From Allopusillimonas ginsengisoli (lineage in GTDB: Bacteria; Pseudomonadota; Gammaproteobacteria; Burkholderiales; Burkholderiaceae_B): DNA of 64,000 nucleotides. Of the stretch, positions 11,371-19,756 are shown one piece after another. The notes beneath the pieces are model-generated. The model searched no databases. It saw only the letters and a program-made list of their open reading frames with translations, and had not been told where the DNA came from. Position 1 is the first letter of the stretch. Each line of letters opens with the position of its first letter. The position numbers were made by a program, and so were the translations under genes. Where the stretch lies: positions 434,001 through 498,000 of the forward strand of contig NZ_SDQE01000002.1 of NCBI RefSeq assembly GCF_004153455.1, written 5' to 3'.

Positions 11371-11462
11371 GCGGTTTGCCCAACGACTGAGCCAGCGCCT
11401 GGGCGGCGGGCCACGCCATCCAGCGCGGGCGCGCTGCCCTGACGCCCAGGACAGCGCCTTGC

Positions 11463-12176
11463 CTAAACGCCGTACTTCGCGCGATAGGCAGCCACCGCAT
11501 CGCGATGCGGCGCCAATGCTGCATTATCCTGCAACAAGGCCATGATATCGTTCAGCGATGCAATGCTGACCACCGGCATGCCATAGGTTGCGGCAACATC
11601 CTGCACCGCCGAATGCGCCGACAGCGCGTCATCCGCGCCTGCGCGCTCCATGCGATCAAGGGCAATCAGCACTGCCACGGGTTCCGCGCCGGCATTGCGT
11701 ATGATCTGAACAGACTCGCGCACCGACGTACCCGCGGTAATCACATCATCGATAATGACCACCCTGCCCTGCAGCGGCGCGCCCACCAGCATTCCGCCTT
11801 CGCCATGATCCTTGGCCTCTTTGCGATTGAAGGCAAACGGAACATCCCGGCCCTGCAAACCCGGATGGGATGCCAGCGCCACCGACGTTGCCGTGGAAAG
11901 CGGAATGCCCTTGTAAGCGGGCCCAAACAGCATATCGAACTGCACCCCCGAATCGACCAGCGCCTGAGCGTAAAAGCCTGCGAGACGGCCCACTGAGCGC
12001 CCTGTATTGAACAGGCCGGCATTGAAAAAATAAGGGCTGACGCGGCCCGATTTGACCGTAAAGCTGCCAAAACGCAGCACGCCCTGCTCCAGGGAAAAGC
12101 GCACAAAGTCGGCGCGGTTGGACGAATCGCTCATGTTGAAATCGATAAATGACGGGAAACCAGCATTATCGTTCAT
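11463..12176 (-). CDS. pyrE: PyrE, orotate phosphoribosyltransferase
   Basis: 237 residues. The PRPP-binding motif [13 protein letters not shown] is clear, as are the N-terminal [16 protein letters not shown] and the flexible-loop [15 protein letters not shown]. The enzyme makes orotidine monophosphate in pyrimidine synthesis. I chose the ATG at 12176 because GGAG lies 8 bases upstream. The ATG at 12134 would remove 14 non-conserved residues but has no visible ribosome binding site. The leader contains two strong inverted repeats, described separately. Confidence 0.94.
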   Translation of the reverse strand: MNDNAGFPSFIDFNMSDSSNRADFVRFSLEQGVLRFGSFTVKSGRVSPYFFNAGLFNTGRSVGRLAGFYAQALVDSGVQFDMLFGPAYKGIPLSTATSVALASHPGLQGRDVPFAFNRKEAKDHGEGGMLVGAPLQGRVVIIDDVITAGTSVRESVQIIRNAGAEPVAVLIALDRMERAGADDALSAHSAVQDVAATYGMPVVSIASLNDIMALLQDNAALAPHRDAVAAYRAKYGV

Positions 12177-12215
12177 CAGGGCGGCTCCCGTCTTGAGACG
12201 CGCATGATGTCAGTT

Positions 12216-12292
12216 CCGGCGTGCGCGTCTGCTCACACGCCGGGCACCGCACATGTATTTTCGTTCAACCATCTATTACACTTGATGGTTGA
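12216..12292 (-). promoter_or_regulatory. Two hairpins in the pyrE leader
   Basis: A perfect 8-bp inverted repeat (12216-12223 with 12236-12243, arms CCGGCGTG/CACGCCGG) and a perfect 9-bp inverted repeat (12265-12273 with 12284-12292, arms TCAACCATC/GATGGTTGA, 10-base loop) lie 40-116 bases upstream of pyrE and 124-200 bases before xthA. Neither is followed by a T-run on either strand. They could be leader RNA structure for pyrE or an operator between the two divergent genes. Confidence 0.4.
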
Positions 12293-12415
12293 GCCACGCC
12301 CGTTTCGCATATGCAATCAACAAAGTTCCGATCATGACATCGAACGCCTGCATCCCCCGCACGCCCGGCATGTCCAGCAATCGGCCCTATCACGGCAACC
12401 GGAGTTACCCCACAC

Positions 12416-13198
12416 ATGCTTAGAGTTATTTCCGCCAATCTCAACGGGATTCGTTCAGCCGTCAACAAAGGCTTTCTCGACTGGCTCCCCAAGCAGAATG
12501 CCGATTTCGTCTGTATGCAAGAACTCAAGGCTCAGGCAGACAATCTCACGGCAGCCATGCTCAACCCCGAAGGGTATTACGGCTACTTTCACTACGCAGA
12601 GAAAAAAGGCTATAGCGGCGTCGGCGTGTATACCCGCCAACAGCCATTACAGATCATCGAAGGGCTGGGGGTACCCGAGATCGATGCCGAAGGCCGCTAT
12701 CTGGAGCTGGTCTACGACAATCTGTCCATCATCTCCGTGTATCTGCCTTCGGGGTCCAGCGGGGATCACCGGCAGGCCGCCAAGTATGTGTTCATGGAAC
12801 ACTTCTTTGCCCACCTGGACGCCCTGGCGCGCTGCGGGCGCCGCGTGATCCTGTGTGGCGACTGGAACATCGCCCATAAGGAAATCGATCTCAAGAACTG
12901 GAAAGGCAACCTGAAAAACAGTGGCTTTCTGCCAGAAGAACGCGCGTGGCTGACACGCGTGTTCGACGACATCGGCTGGATGGATGTCTATCGCGGCTTG
13001 TATCCGGAAGCCACGGGCGAAGCCTATACCTGGTGGAGCAATCGCGGCCAGGCCTGGGCCAAGAACGTAGGCTGGCGCATCGATTACCAGATCGCCACCA
13101 AGGACATCGCCGCCACGGCCAAGTTGGCGACCATCTACAAAGATGAGCGTTTCAGCGACCACGCGCCGCTGATCATCGACTACGATACATCGCTCTAA
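12416..13198 (+). CDS. xthA: Exonuclease III, AP endonuclease
   Basis: 260 residues of the EEP nuclease fold. Visible catalytic motifs are ISANLNGIRSA, MQELKA (metal Glu), the Tyr region, GDWNIAH (Asp and Asn) and RFSDHAPLII (terminal Asp-His). The enzyme cuts at abasic sites and degrades 3' ends in base-excision repair, so with mutY it is the second oxidative-damage repair gene here. It is divergent from pyrE and converges on the TonB receptor gene with a 1-base gap. Confidence 0.93.
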   Translation: MLRVISANLNGIRSAVNKGFLDWLPKQNADFVCMQELKAQADNLTAAMLNPEGYYGYFHYAEKKGYSGVGVYTRQQPLQIIEGLGVPEIDAEGRYLELVYDNLSIISVYLPSGSSGDHRQAAKYVFMEHFFAHLDALARCGRRVILCGDWNIAHKEIDLKNWKGNLKNSGFLPEERAWLTRVFDDIGWMDVYRGLYPEATGEAYTWWSNRGQAWAKNVGWRIDYQIATKDIAATAKLATIYKDERFSDHAPLIIDYDTSL

Positions 13199-13199
13199 A

Positions 13200-15182
13200 T
13201 CAGAACTCGACGGTCACCCCCGCGTACAGGCGGCGTCCGTCCAGTGTTTTGCCAAACTCCTCGGAGGTAACGACCTTGTCAAAGACGTTATAGATGCCGG
13301 CAAAGCCGCTGACTCGCCGGTTGAACTTGTACGTCGCGCCCATATCCACCAGTGTGTACGAAGGAATGCGCTCTTCGCCGCCTTCAATAGACCGGCTCTT
13401 GTACCGCAGCTTGCCCCACACGCCGAAATCAGCCGTGGCCTTCCAGTCCAGCCCCAGGTTGAACATATGCCGGGGCAGGTTGTTCAGTGGCTGGCCCTCG
13501 TTGATCCCGCTGGTGATCTCGCTGTCCGAGTATGTGTAGTTGGCGTTCAGCGTCGTGGGCCCCAGAGGCATGCCAAAGGTAACCTCCACGCCCCGCAGCG
13601 TAGCCGCGTCCAGATTCACATACTGATTGATGCTTTCCCGGGTTTCGCCGTTGTAGTGGCAATTGGGCGCACCGGGCGGGCTGGTGCAAATCGTCTGCTT
13701 GTCGATCTTGTCTTTGTATCGGGTGTAGTATGCCATCACGCCAAAGTTCACCTGCTCGGCGGTATTCCATGAAAAGCCCAGCTCATAGTTGGTGCTGCGC
13801 TCGGGCTGCAGATCGTTGTTGCCCATATCCCAGGAACGTCCGCGCCCGGCCTGCTCAACGATATTCTCGTCAGCCTGCTTGAGCGTCGGCGTTTTGTAGC
13901 CGCCGCTCACGCCGCCCTTGAACAGAAAATCGGGATTCACCCGATAGACACCATAAAGACGCGGGGTGACCTTGGTGCCATAGTGCTCATTCCGATCAAG
14001 GCGCACACCGCCTGTCAGCGAAAAGGCATCGGTAATAAAATACTCATCCTCCGCAAACAGGGCGGCCTGCCAGCGTGTCAGGTTCAGCGCGCGAGAACCC
14101 GGAAAACGGCTTTCATCGTGATCCGTTTCTTCTTTCTTGTATTCGGCGCCCAGGGTAATCATGTGCGCGTCCAGCGGCATCACCGTCTTCGTATTGAGGA
14201 TGGATGCGCTATAAGACGACTCATTGCCGCCGTTCTCGATCGAGACATCTTCGCGAATCGCGTACGTCTTGGTACTGAAATTTCTGCCCCAGCGCCAATC
14301 ATGGGTGATGCCGTAATGTACCCGCCGATTGTTCATATCGCCGGGCGCCCCTGTTTTTACGGTACGCTCGTTATCATGCGTGGCCACGCCACCTTCGAAT
14401 TCCAGGCTATGCGCTTCGTTGAGTATCCAGTCCAGCTTGGCGGTATTGTCCAGACTTTTCTTGCCCGCATATCCCCCATCAAAATCATCCTCGCCGCGAT
14501 AATACTTTGAGCCGTATACCGTAACCCCCAGCCTGTCCTGCACCAGCGGGCCGCTCAGATAATAGCGTCCCTGGTAGGTATTGCCGGCATCGGAGTTTTT
14601 CTGCAGCACCGTATCCATGGTGACGCTGCCCACCCACTCTTGCGTGACCTTCTTGGTAATGACGTTGATCACACCACCCAAGGCGCTGGAGCCGTACAAC
14701 GAGGACATGGGCCCGCGTATGACCTCGATCCGCTCAATGGCAGACACCGGCGGCAGCCAGCCCACCTGCGCGCCCCCTCCAAAACCGTTGTAGTACGCTT
14801 CTGACGACGCGCCCAATGGCTTGCCATCGACCAGAAACAGCACATACTGCTCGCCCAGGCCGCGTATCGTCACCGATGTGGATTCGATCTTTCCTCCCGC
14901 ACCGCCTTCGATCGACACGCCCGGAACGTCTTGCAGCGCGTCGGTCACGTCACGGTAGAACTTGCCTTCGAGCTGCTCCTGCGTGATGACGGTGATGGAA
15001 GCAGGCGCATCCGACAGCGCCTGCTCAAACCCGGACGCCGTGACAACCACATCCGGCAGCGTCGCCACATTGCTGGCCTGCGCGTAAGCGTGCAGAGGAA
15101 GAACAAGAGATGCCATCGTTGCGGCACCCAGACCGAAAGCCGTACGCCGCGCGAACGGAATGTGAGAAATCGTTGAAAACAT
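13200..15182 (-). CDS. TonB-dependent outer-membrane receptor, FepA/Cir/IrgA-like
   Basis: 660 residues. A signal peptide is cleaved near residue 35 (ends LHAYAQA). A TonB-box-like start (PDVVVTASGFEQ) precedes the plug (about 45-165, with VTIRGLGEQYVLFLVDG and GVINVITKK), and then a 22-strand-type beta barrel ending in Phe (YAGVTVEF). Sequence character is that of catecholate siderophore receptors such as FepA, Cir, IrgA and Bordetella BfrA. The exact ligand cannot be read. A Fur-box-like site lies 54 bases upstream. The two-component pair and the PepSY operon next to it suggest an iron-uptake cluster. Confidence 0.9.
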   Translation of the reverse strand: MFSTISHIPFARRTAFGLGAATMASLVLPLHAYAQASNVATLPDVVVTASGFEQALSDAPASITVITQEQLEGKFYRDVTDALQDVPGVSIEGGAGGKIESTSVTIRGLGEQYVLFLVDGKPLGASSEAYYNGFGGGAQVGWLPPVSAIERIEVIRGPMSSLYGSSALGGVINVITKKVTQEWVGSVTMDTVLQKNSDAGNTYQGRYYLSGPLVQDRLGVTVYGSKYYRGEDDFDGGYAGKKSLDNTAKLDWILNEAHSLEFEGGVATHDNERTVKTGAPGDMNNRRVHYGITHDWRWGRNFSTKTYAIREDVSIENGGNESSYSASILNTKTVMPLDAHMITLGAEYKKEETDHDESRFPGSRALNLTRWQAALFAEDEYFITDAFSLTGGVRLDRNEHYGTKVTPRLYGVYRVNPDFLFKGGVSGGYKTPTLKQADENIVEQAGRGRSWDMGNNDLQPERSTNYELGFSWNTAEQVNFGVMAYYTRYKDKIDKQTICTSPPGAPNCHYNGETRESINQYVNLDAATLRGVEVTFGMPLGPTTLNANYTYSDSEITSGINEGQPLNNLPRHMFNLGLDWKATADFGVWGKLRYKSRSIEGGEERIPSYTLVDMGATYKFNRRVSGFAGIYNVFDKVVTSEEFGKTLDGRRLYAGVTVEF

Positions 15183-15235
15183 GAAAAGTCCTGGTATCCA
15201 CCCGGCAGCCTGGGGCTACGGCAGGTGCATGTATT

Positions 15236-15254
15236 GAGAATGCGAATGGTTATC
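15236..15254 (-). promoter_or_regulatory. Candidate Fur box upstream of the TonB receptor
   Basis: The 19-base stretch GAGAATGCGAATGGTTATC agrees with the classical Fur consensus at 14 of 19 positions by my count, including the outer GA..AATG and TTATC. It lies 54 bases upstream of the receptor ATG. This fits iron-repressed expression, which is normal for such receptors. Binding is inferred only. Confidence 0.5.
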
Positions 15255-15329
15255 TTTTGTAATTATGGATAGTAACCACCATTCCTGACCATTCTCTGAC
15301 GCATGGGTGTGTTATTGACGCGCAGACGT

Positions 15330-16658
15330 TCAAGCCATCGTGGCGGCCACCCGCTGAAAACGCATCCGCACGATACAGGGCGAGGCGGCGGCAAAGTACA
15401 CATCACCCCCCGCGTTCCGCAGAGTCTGCCTGACGATGGCCAGCCCAAGGCCCGAACCCGGGGAGCCCTGCCGCCCTTTTCGAAACCGCGTGAACATGGC
15501 ATCCTGAATATCCAGCGGCACGCCACTGCCCTCGTCGGCGATGTCCAGCTCAACACCTGCCTGCCCGTCGTCGCGCAGCGTCACAGTAACCGTGCCGGCA
15601 CCATGAAACAAAGCGTTTTCCAATACATTGCTGATGGCATCGCGCAGCAAGTCCCCCGACCCCACAACAATGACATTGTCGGCAATGGCGACTTCGATGC
15701 GGCGAGCTTTTTCTTCGAACAGCACAACCATCGACGCCGCGGCTTCGCGGGTCGCGCGTGAGAGATTGCAGTGCAGCGCTGCCTGTTGCAGCCCCGCCTG
15801 AGGGTGCTCTTGCCGCGCCAGGGCCAGCAACTGATCTACCAACCGGCGAATCTGCTGCATTTCACGTTCTATCGCCGGCCAGTCCGCCTTGCCTTCCGCG
15901 CGGCTTTTTTGCAGGCGCAGATCAAGCACTGTGAGCGGCGTGCGCAGTTCATGGGCAGCGTCGGCCACCACCCGTTTTTCGTGCTCGAACGCTGTGGCCA
16001 GGCGATCCAGGCCGTTGTTGGCGGCGCGCGCCAAAGGCAGAACCTCGCGTGGCAACCTATCGAGCGGAATCCGACGATCCGACGCATGAGGACCGATATC
16101 CGCTGCGATCTGCGCGGCTTTTCTGACTGGCCGAAGGCTCCAGTGCAACAACCAGAGTATCAGGCACACGGCGACCAGACTGAACGGCACCAGCATCACC
16201 AACCCACGCATCATTCTGGTTTGCAGCAGCGCCCCAACCATTTCCCTTTCTCTGGCGTCGTTCTTGGCCACCATCAGCACCGAGCCGTCCTCGAGCGCCA
16301 CGGGTATATTGATCACGTTACCGCTGCGCACCGTGGCGCGGAATACGCGCAGTTCGTCTTCCAGCGTTGCGCGCCGCAGGCGCCTTGGATGCTGCAGGTT
16401 ATCCGAATGCCACAACAACCCGCCATCGGCCGCGTAAAGCGTATAGGAAAGCGTCTCTCCGGCGTACTCGGAGGGCAGTTCGCTCACGTCGCTGGCAGCG
16501 GTGAACCCCGCGGCGATTTCATTTGCCTGCATGAACATGATGCCGCGGCGCAGCTCATCGCGCGTGTCGTAGAGATACAGCGCAAGGCTGCCGAATCCCA
16601 ACAAGAGCACCAGCAACAGCGACATCAAAATGCGATGCTCAAGGCTTCGGCTATACAT
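15330..16658 (-). CDS. Sensor histidine kinase (QseC/PmrB-like)
   Basis: 442 residues from the ATG at 16658 (MYSRSLEHRILMS). The frame is open further upstream but would overlap the regulator gene heavily. Two membrane segments (about 9-28 and 155-180) flank a periplasmic sensor of about 125 residues, followed by HAMP, the H-box VADAAHELRTPL, and the N, G1 and G2 boxes of the ATPase domain (NVLENALFHG, DEGSGVP, GSGLGLAIV). It overlaps the regulator gene by 8 bases and is surely its partner. The signal sensed is unknown. The 71 bases up to the receptor-gene promoter carry no other gene. Confidence 0.93.
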   Translation of the reverse strand: MYSRSLEHRILMSLLLVLLLGFGSLALYLYDTRDELRRGIMFMQANEIAAGFTAASDVSELPSEYAGETLSYTLYAADGGLLWHSDNLQHPRRLRRATLEDELRVFRATVRSGNVINIPVALEDGSVLMVAKNDAREREMVGALLQTRMMRGLVMLVPFSLVAVCLILWLLHWSLRPVRKAAQIAADIGPHASDRRIPLDRLPREVLPLARAANNGLDRLATAFEHEKRVVADAAHELRTPLTVLDLRLQKSRAEGKADWPAIEREMQQIRRLVDQLLALARQEHPQAGLQQAALHCNLSRATREAAASMVVLFEEKARRIEVAIADNVIVVGSGDLLRDAISNVLENALFHGAGTVTVTLRDDGQAGVELDIADEGSGVPLDIQDAMFTRFRKGRQGSPGSGLGLAIVRQTLRNAGGDVYFAAASPCIVRMRFQRVAATMA

Positions 16659-17337
16659 GCCCGCTGCCATCCATAACAATCCGATAGCCCAGACCGCGCA
16701 CCGTGTCGATACGAATGTCGGCGCCGGCCATGGCGAGCTTGCGCCGCAAGCGGGATACCAGTGCTTCGATGGCGTTGAGCGTGACAGATTCATTGCATGC
16801 GTAAAGACGCTCTTCGAGCCTGTCCTTCACGACGATACGGGGCGCCACGCGCAGCATTTCTTCCAGGAGCATCGCTTCGCGGCGGGGAAGATCAAGCACT
16901 TGTCCTGCAACCACCGCATGGCGGGAGGCTGGCTCGAACGACAGATTGCCGCGGCTCAGCGTCTGATACCCCGGCACCGTGCGCCGCAGGACGGCGCGCA
17001 AACGGGCCTCGAGTTCAGGCACCGCAAATGGCTTGAGCACGTAATCGTCGGCCCCGGCGTTCAGGCTGGCGACTCGGCTTTCGAGTGCATCCCGCGCCGT
17101 CAGCACAATACACGGGACCGATCCATTCCGATCTGTATTTCGGGCAGCCAGGATCTGCGCGCCATCCATATCCGGCAGCCCGAGATCAAGAATGAGCGCG
17201 TCGTAACGACTTGCCTGCATGCAGGCGATGGCTTCGCCGCCGGTGCCTGCCACCTCTACCGCAAAACCGCAACGCCGCAGGTGGTCCGCCAGCAGATCCC
17301 GCAAAGACTGATGATCATCAACGATGAGGATTTTCAT
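16651..17337 (-). CDS. OmpR/PhoB-family response regulator (QseB/PmrA-like)
   Basis: 228 residues. The receiver domain has the phosphorylated Asp D51 in ILDLGLPDMDG, the acidic VDDH pair near the N-terminus and the KPF lysine. The C-terminal winged helix ends in RTVRGLGYRI, typical of OmpR-family DNA-binding domains. It is co-transcribed with the kinase downstream and divergent from the DUF3649-PepSY-DUF3325 operon. The shared 112-base gap contains a perfect inverted repeat (17401-17426) that could be its own binding site or a Fur-type site. Confidence 0.94.
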   Translation of the reverse strand: MKILIVDDHQSLRDLLADHLRRCGFAVEVAGTGGEAIACMQASRYDALILDLGLPDMDGAQILAARNTDRNGSVPCIVLTARDALESRVASLNAGADDYVLKPFAVPELEARLRAVLRRTVPGYQTLSRGNLSFEPASRHAVVAGQVLDLPRREAMLLEEMLRVAPRIVVKDRLEERLYACNESVTLNAIEALVSRLRRKLAMAGADIRIDTVRGLGYRIVMDGSGHV

Positions 17338-17400
17338 AGGCTGGCCGATGGCATTCGAACAAGCTGCCGTGTCAGGCTGCGATCAGGAAAAACATGCATT

Positions 17401-17426
17401 ATATCAATCGAGAATAATATTGATAT
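17401..17426. promoter_or_regulatory. Perfect 8-bp inverted repeat in the divergent promoter region
   Basis: ATATCAAT (17401-17408) and ATTGATAT (17419-17426) are exact inverted arms with a 10-base A+T-rich spacer. The repeat lies 64 bases from the regulator start and 24 bases before the DUF3649 start, at the right place for an operator over one or both promoters. A 19-base window starting at 17410 matches the Fur consensus at only 11 positions, so Fur is possible but not clear. Confidence 0.45.
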
Positions 17427-17449
17427 CTTTTCGCATTTACCTTACAGCA

Positions 17450-17755
17450 ATGGCCAAAACCTCTTTATCGCCAGCCGCACTGCGGGCCTACCGCCTGGAA
17501 GTAGCTTCCCGTTCCGTGCTGGCTGCCCTGGGCGGATATGGCCTTGCGGCCCTCAGCGCAAGCAGCCTGGGCCTGATTCTGCCGCTCTCTCCCCTGCAGG
17601 CTGCCCTGACGGCCACCATGCTGGCTTTTGTCCTGTACTGCGTATTCGCCATCTGGGTGTTTTGCACGGCAACCGCTCGTCGGGCCTGGATGGGCGGCCT
17701 TTTGCTGGCAGCTGTTCCTGCCTGCCATCTTCTGTGGGCGGGGGCATCACAATGA
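17450..17755 (+). CDS. DUF3649 small membrane protein, iron-uptake associated
   Basis: 101 residues from the ATG at 17450 (MAKTSLSPAALRAYRLEVASR), which fits the family's usual start; the longer open frame runs into the regulator gene. Three membrane segments (about 22-45, 49-70, 78-97). DUF3649 proteins are regularly found ahead of a PepSY-domain membrane protein and a DUF3325 protein near siderophore receptor genes, and that is the arrangement here. No biochemical role is established. The stop overlaps the next start (ATGA). Confidence 0.8.
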   Translation: MAKTSLSPAALRAYRLEVASRSVLAALGGYGLAALSASSLGLILPLSPLQAALTATMLAFVLYCVFAIWVFCTATARRAWMGGLLLAAVPACHLLWAGASQ

Positions 17756-19347
17756 ACGGACTTGGATTCAGGCAAACCAATGCCTGGCTGCACACCTGGA
17801 CGGGATTGCTGCTTGGCTGGCTGCTGTATGCCGTGTTTGTTACCGGAACGGTCAGTTTCTTTCGCGATGAGATCAATTACTGGATGAAGCCCGAGCTGCA
17901 TGTGTCGCAGCCCGATGCCGACACAGTCCAGCGCGCGGCCAAGGCCATGCCGAGCATCGCACCCGGCGCAACAAGCTGGACGATCACACTGCCAGACGAA
18001 CGCACTACTGCCGTCTCAGTGCAATGGTTCGACGACGACGACGCGCCGCAAGGCAAGCGTCGGGGCAAACGGCTCCTGCTCGACGCCGCGACCGCCGAAC
18101 CGCTGGCGCCGCGCGACACGCGCGGCGCCGACTTTCTCTATCGTTTTCACTTCGAACTGTACGGCATGCCGCGAATCTGGGGAAGATGGATAGTGGGCGC
18201 CGCCACCATGCTCATGCTGATCGCCATTGTCAGCGGCGTCGTGACACACAAGAAGATTTTCACCGATTTCTTTACCTTCCGGCGGCGCAAAGGCCAGCGC
18301 TCATGGATGGATGCGCATAATGCGCTGGCCGTCCTGGCCCTGCCCTTCCATCTTGTGATTACCTACAGCGGACTGCTGCTCCTGATGGTCATGCTCATGC
18401 CCTGGGGCATACAGAGCGCGTATCAAGGGGATACGCGCGGATTCTTTTCCGACTTGCGCGGCAGTCGGATTGCAGAACAGCAACAGGGCACAGTCTCGCG
18501 CCCTGCGCCGATGACAGACCTCACCCCCTTGCTCGCTCAGGCGCAAAGCCAATGGCCCAACGGCGTAGGCAGCATCAGCGTCAGTGCGCCAGGCACGGAC
18601 CAGTCCATCATCGAACTGCGCGAAGGCAAAGGCAGCAGCCTGGTGTCGCGTGGCCGCAGCGAACGCATGCGCTTTGATGGCGTCTCGGGCACGCTGCTGG
18701 ATGCACCCGCACAACCCACTACCGCTGGCGCCGTGGGTGTCTACAACGTGTTTTCCAGCTTGCACTTGATGCGCTTCGCTGGCCCCTGGCTGCGCTGGCT
18801 ATGTTTTATCAGTGGCCTTGTCGGCTCGGCCATGATTGCAACCGGGATGATATTGTGGGTGATCAAGCGTCTGCCGCAACGGCGCAAGCTGGGCACCCAT
18901 CTTGGCCATCGCCTGGTGGAATGCCTGAATGTGGGTACCATTGCCGGCCTTATGGTGGCCATGGGCGTGTATTTCTGGGCAAACCGGCTCTTGCCGGCAC
19001 AGATGGCCGCCAGATCGACCTGGGAAATCAGCAGCTTCTTCGCTGCCTGGGCGATCTGCTTGCTGCATCCCATGTTGCGCACGCATCGGCATGCCTGGAT
19101 AGACCAATGCTGGGCCGTCGCCATCCTCTACGTGACGCTACCCTTGAGCAACCTGCGGTATCCCAACAGCCATCTGGGTATTTCGCTGGTCCAAGGCAAC
19201 TGGTTGCTCGCCAGCACCGATCTGGTATTCCTCGTTTTCGCTGCCCTGGCCGCGCTTGCCTTGTGGTTTTTGTGCAAATCCGGGGCTGCCACAACGTTAC
19301 CAAAGGCAACTGCATTGCGTCCCGCTACCAAGGGAGCGGCAGCATGA
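17752..19347 (+). CDS. PepSY-domain membrane protein, putative iron reductase/uptake factor
   Basis: 531 residues from the ATG at 17752, where the DUF3649 stop overlaps. Features in order are a first membrane segment (about 14-36), a periplasmic PepSY region, paired membrane segments near 145-165 and 190-220 with conserved His (HNALAVLALPFHLVITYSG), a second soluble domain, and several C-terminal membrane helices. Relatives (PepSY_TM family, FsrB/FoxB/PiuB type) are linked to release or reduction of ferric siderophores at the inner membrane. The His pairs in membrane segments would suit heme ligands, but that is an inference. Confidence 0.85.
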   Translation: MNGLGFRQTNAWLHTWTGLLLGWLLYAVFVTGTVSFFRDEINYWMKPELHVSQPDADTVQRAAKAMPSIAPGATSWTITLPDERTTAVSVQWFDDDDAPQGKRRGKRLLLDAATAEPLAPRDTRGADFLYRFHFELYGMPRIWGRWIVGAATMLMLIAIVSGVVTHKKIFTDFFTFRRRKGQRSWMDAHNALAVLALPFHLVITYSGLLLLMVMLMPWGIQSAYQGDTRGFFSDLRGSRIAEQQQGTVSRPAPMTDLTPLLAQAQSQWPNGVGSISVSAPGTDQSIIELREGKGSSLVSRGRSERMRFDGVSGTLLDAPAQPTTAGAVGVYNVFSSLHLMRFAGPWLRWLCFISGLVGSAMIATGMILWVIKRLPQRRKLGTHLGHRLVECLNVGTIAGLMVAMGVYFWANRLLPAQMAARSTWEISSFFAAWAICLLHPMLRTHRHAWIDQCWAVAILYVTLPLSNLRYPNSHLGISLVQGNWLLASTDLVFLVFAALAALALWFLCKSGAATTLPKATALRPATKGAAA

Positions 19348-19667
19348 CCGGCGTGGGAATGGCGCTATCGATGGCAGGCATGGCAGCCCTGAGCCTGGGT
19401 ATGAACAAACACCATGAACAGGTGTTCGGCGGCATCAGCACGACGCGGCGTACGGGCCTGTTCAGGCTATTGGGCTGGCTGCTGCTGGCCTTGGCTGTCA
19501 TACCGTGCGTGCACCTCTACGGCATTTCCATTGGCCTGGCCACCTGGGCTGCCGAATTGACCATGGCGGCACTCGTCACCATGCTGCTAATCAGCTACAA
19601 GCCACGCTTGCTCCTGTGGCTGACAACAGCGTGCGCCGTGTTCGCAGCCCTGTTCGCCGTCCTCTGA
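19344..19667 (+). CDS. DUF3325 small membrane protein
   Basis: 107 residues with three membrane segments. It starts in an ATGA overlap with the PepSY gene and completes the DUF3649-PepSY-DUF3325 trio. The early segment with MNKHHEQVFG, containing two adjacent His, is typical of DUF3325. Function unknown; role in iron acquisition is inferred from constant neighbourhood. The 89 bases to the next gene contain no strong terminator. Confidence 0.78.
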   Translation: MTGVGMALSMAGMAALSLGMNKHHEQVFGGISTTRRTGLFRLLGWLLLALAVIPCVHLYGISIGLATWAAELTMAALVTMLLISYKPRLLLWLTTACAVFAALFAVL

Positions 19668-19756
19668 TTACGGCGTTGCGAGCGCAGTACCGCCCTCACT
19701 AGCCCGCCCTTCCGGTCTGTGCTACACATAGCTCAGGAAACTGGAAAGGAGAAGCA

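Noticed and set aside
15771-16676. 301-codon plus-strand frame across the histidine kinase
   Set aside because: Antisense to H, N and G boxes of the kinase; no independent support.
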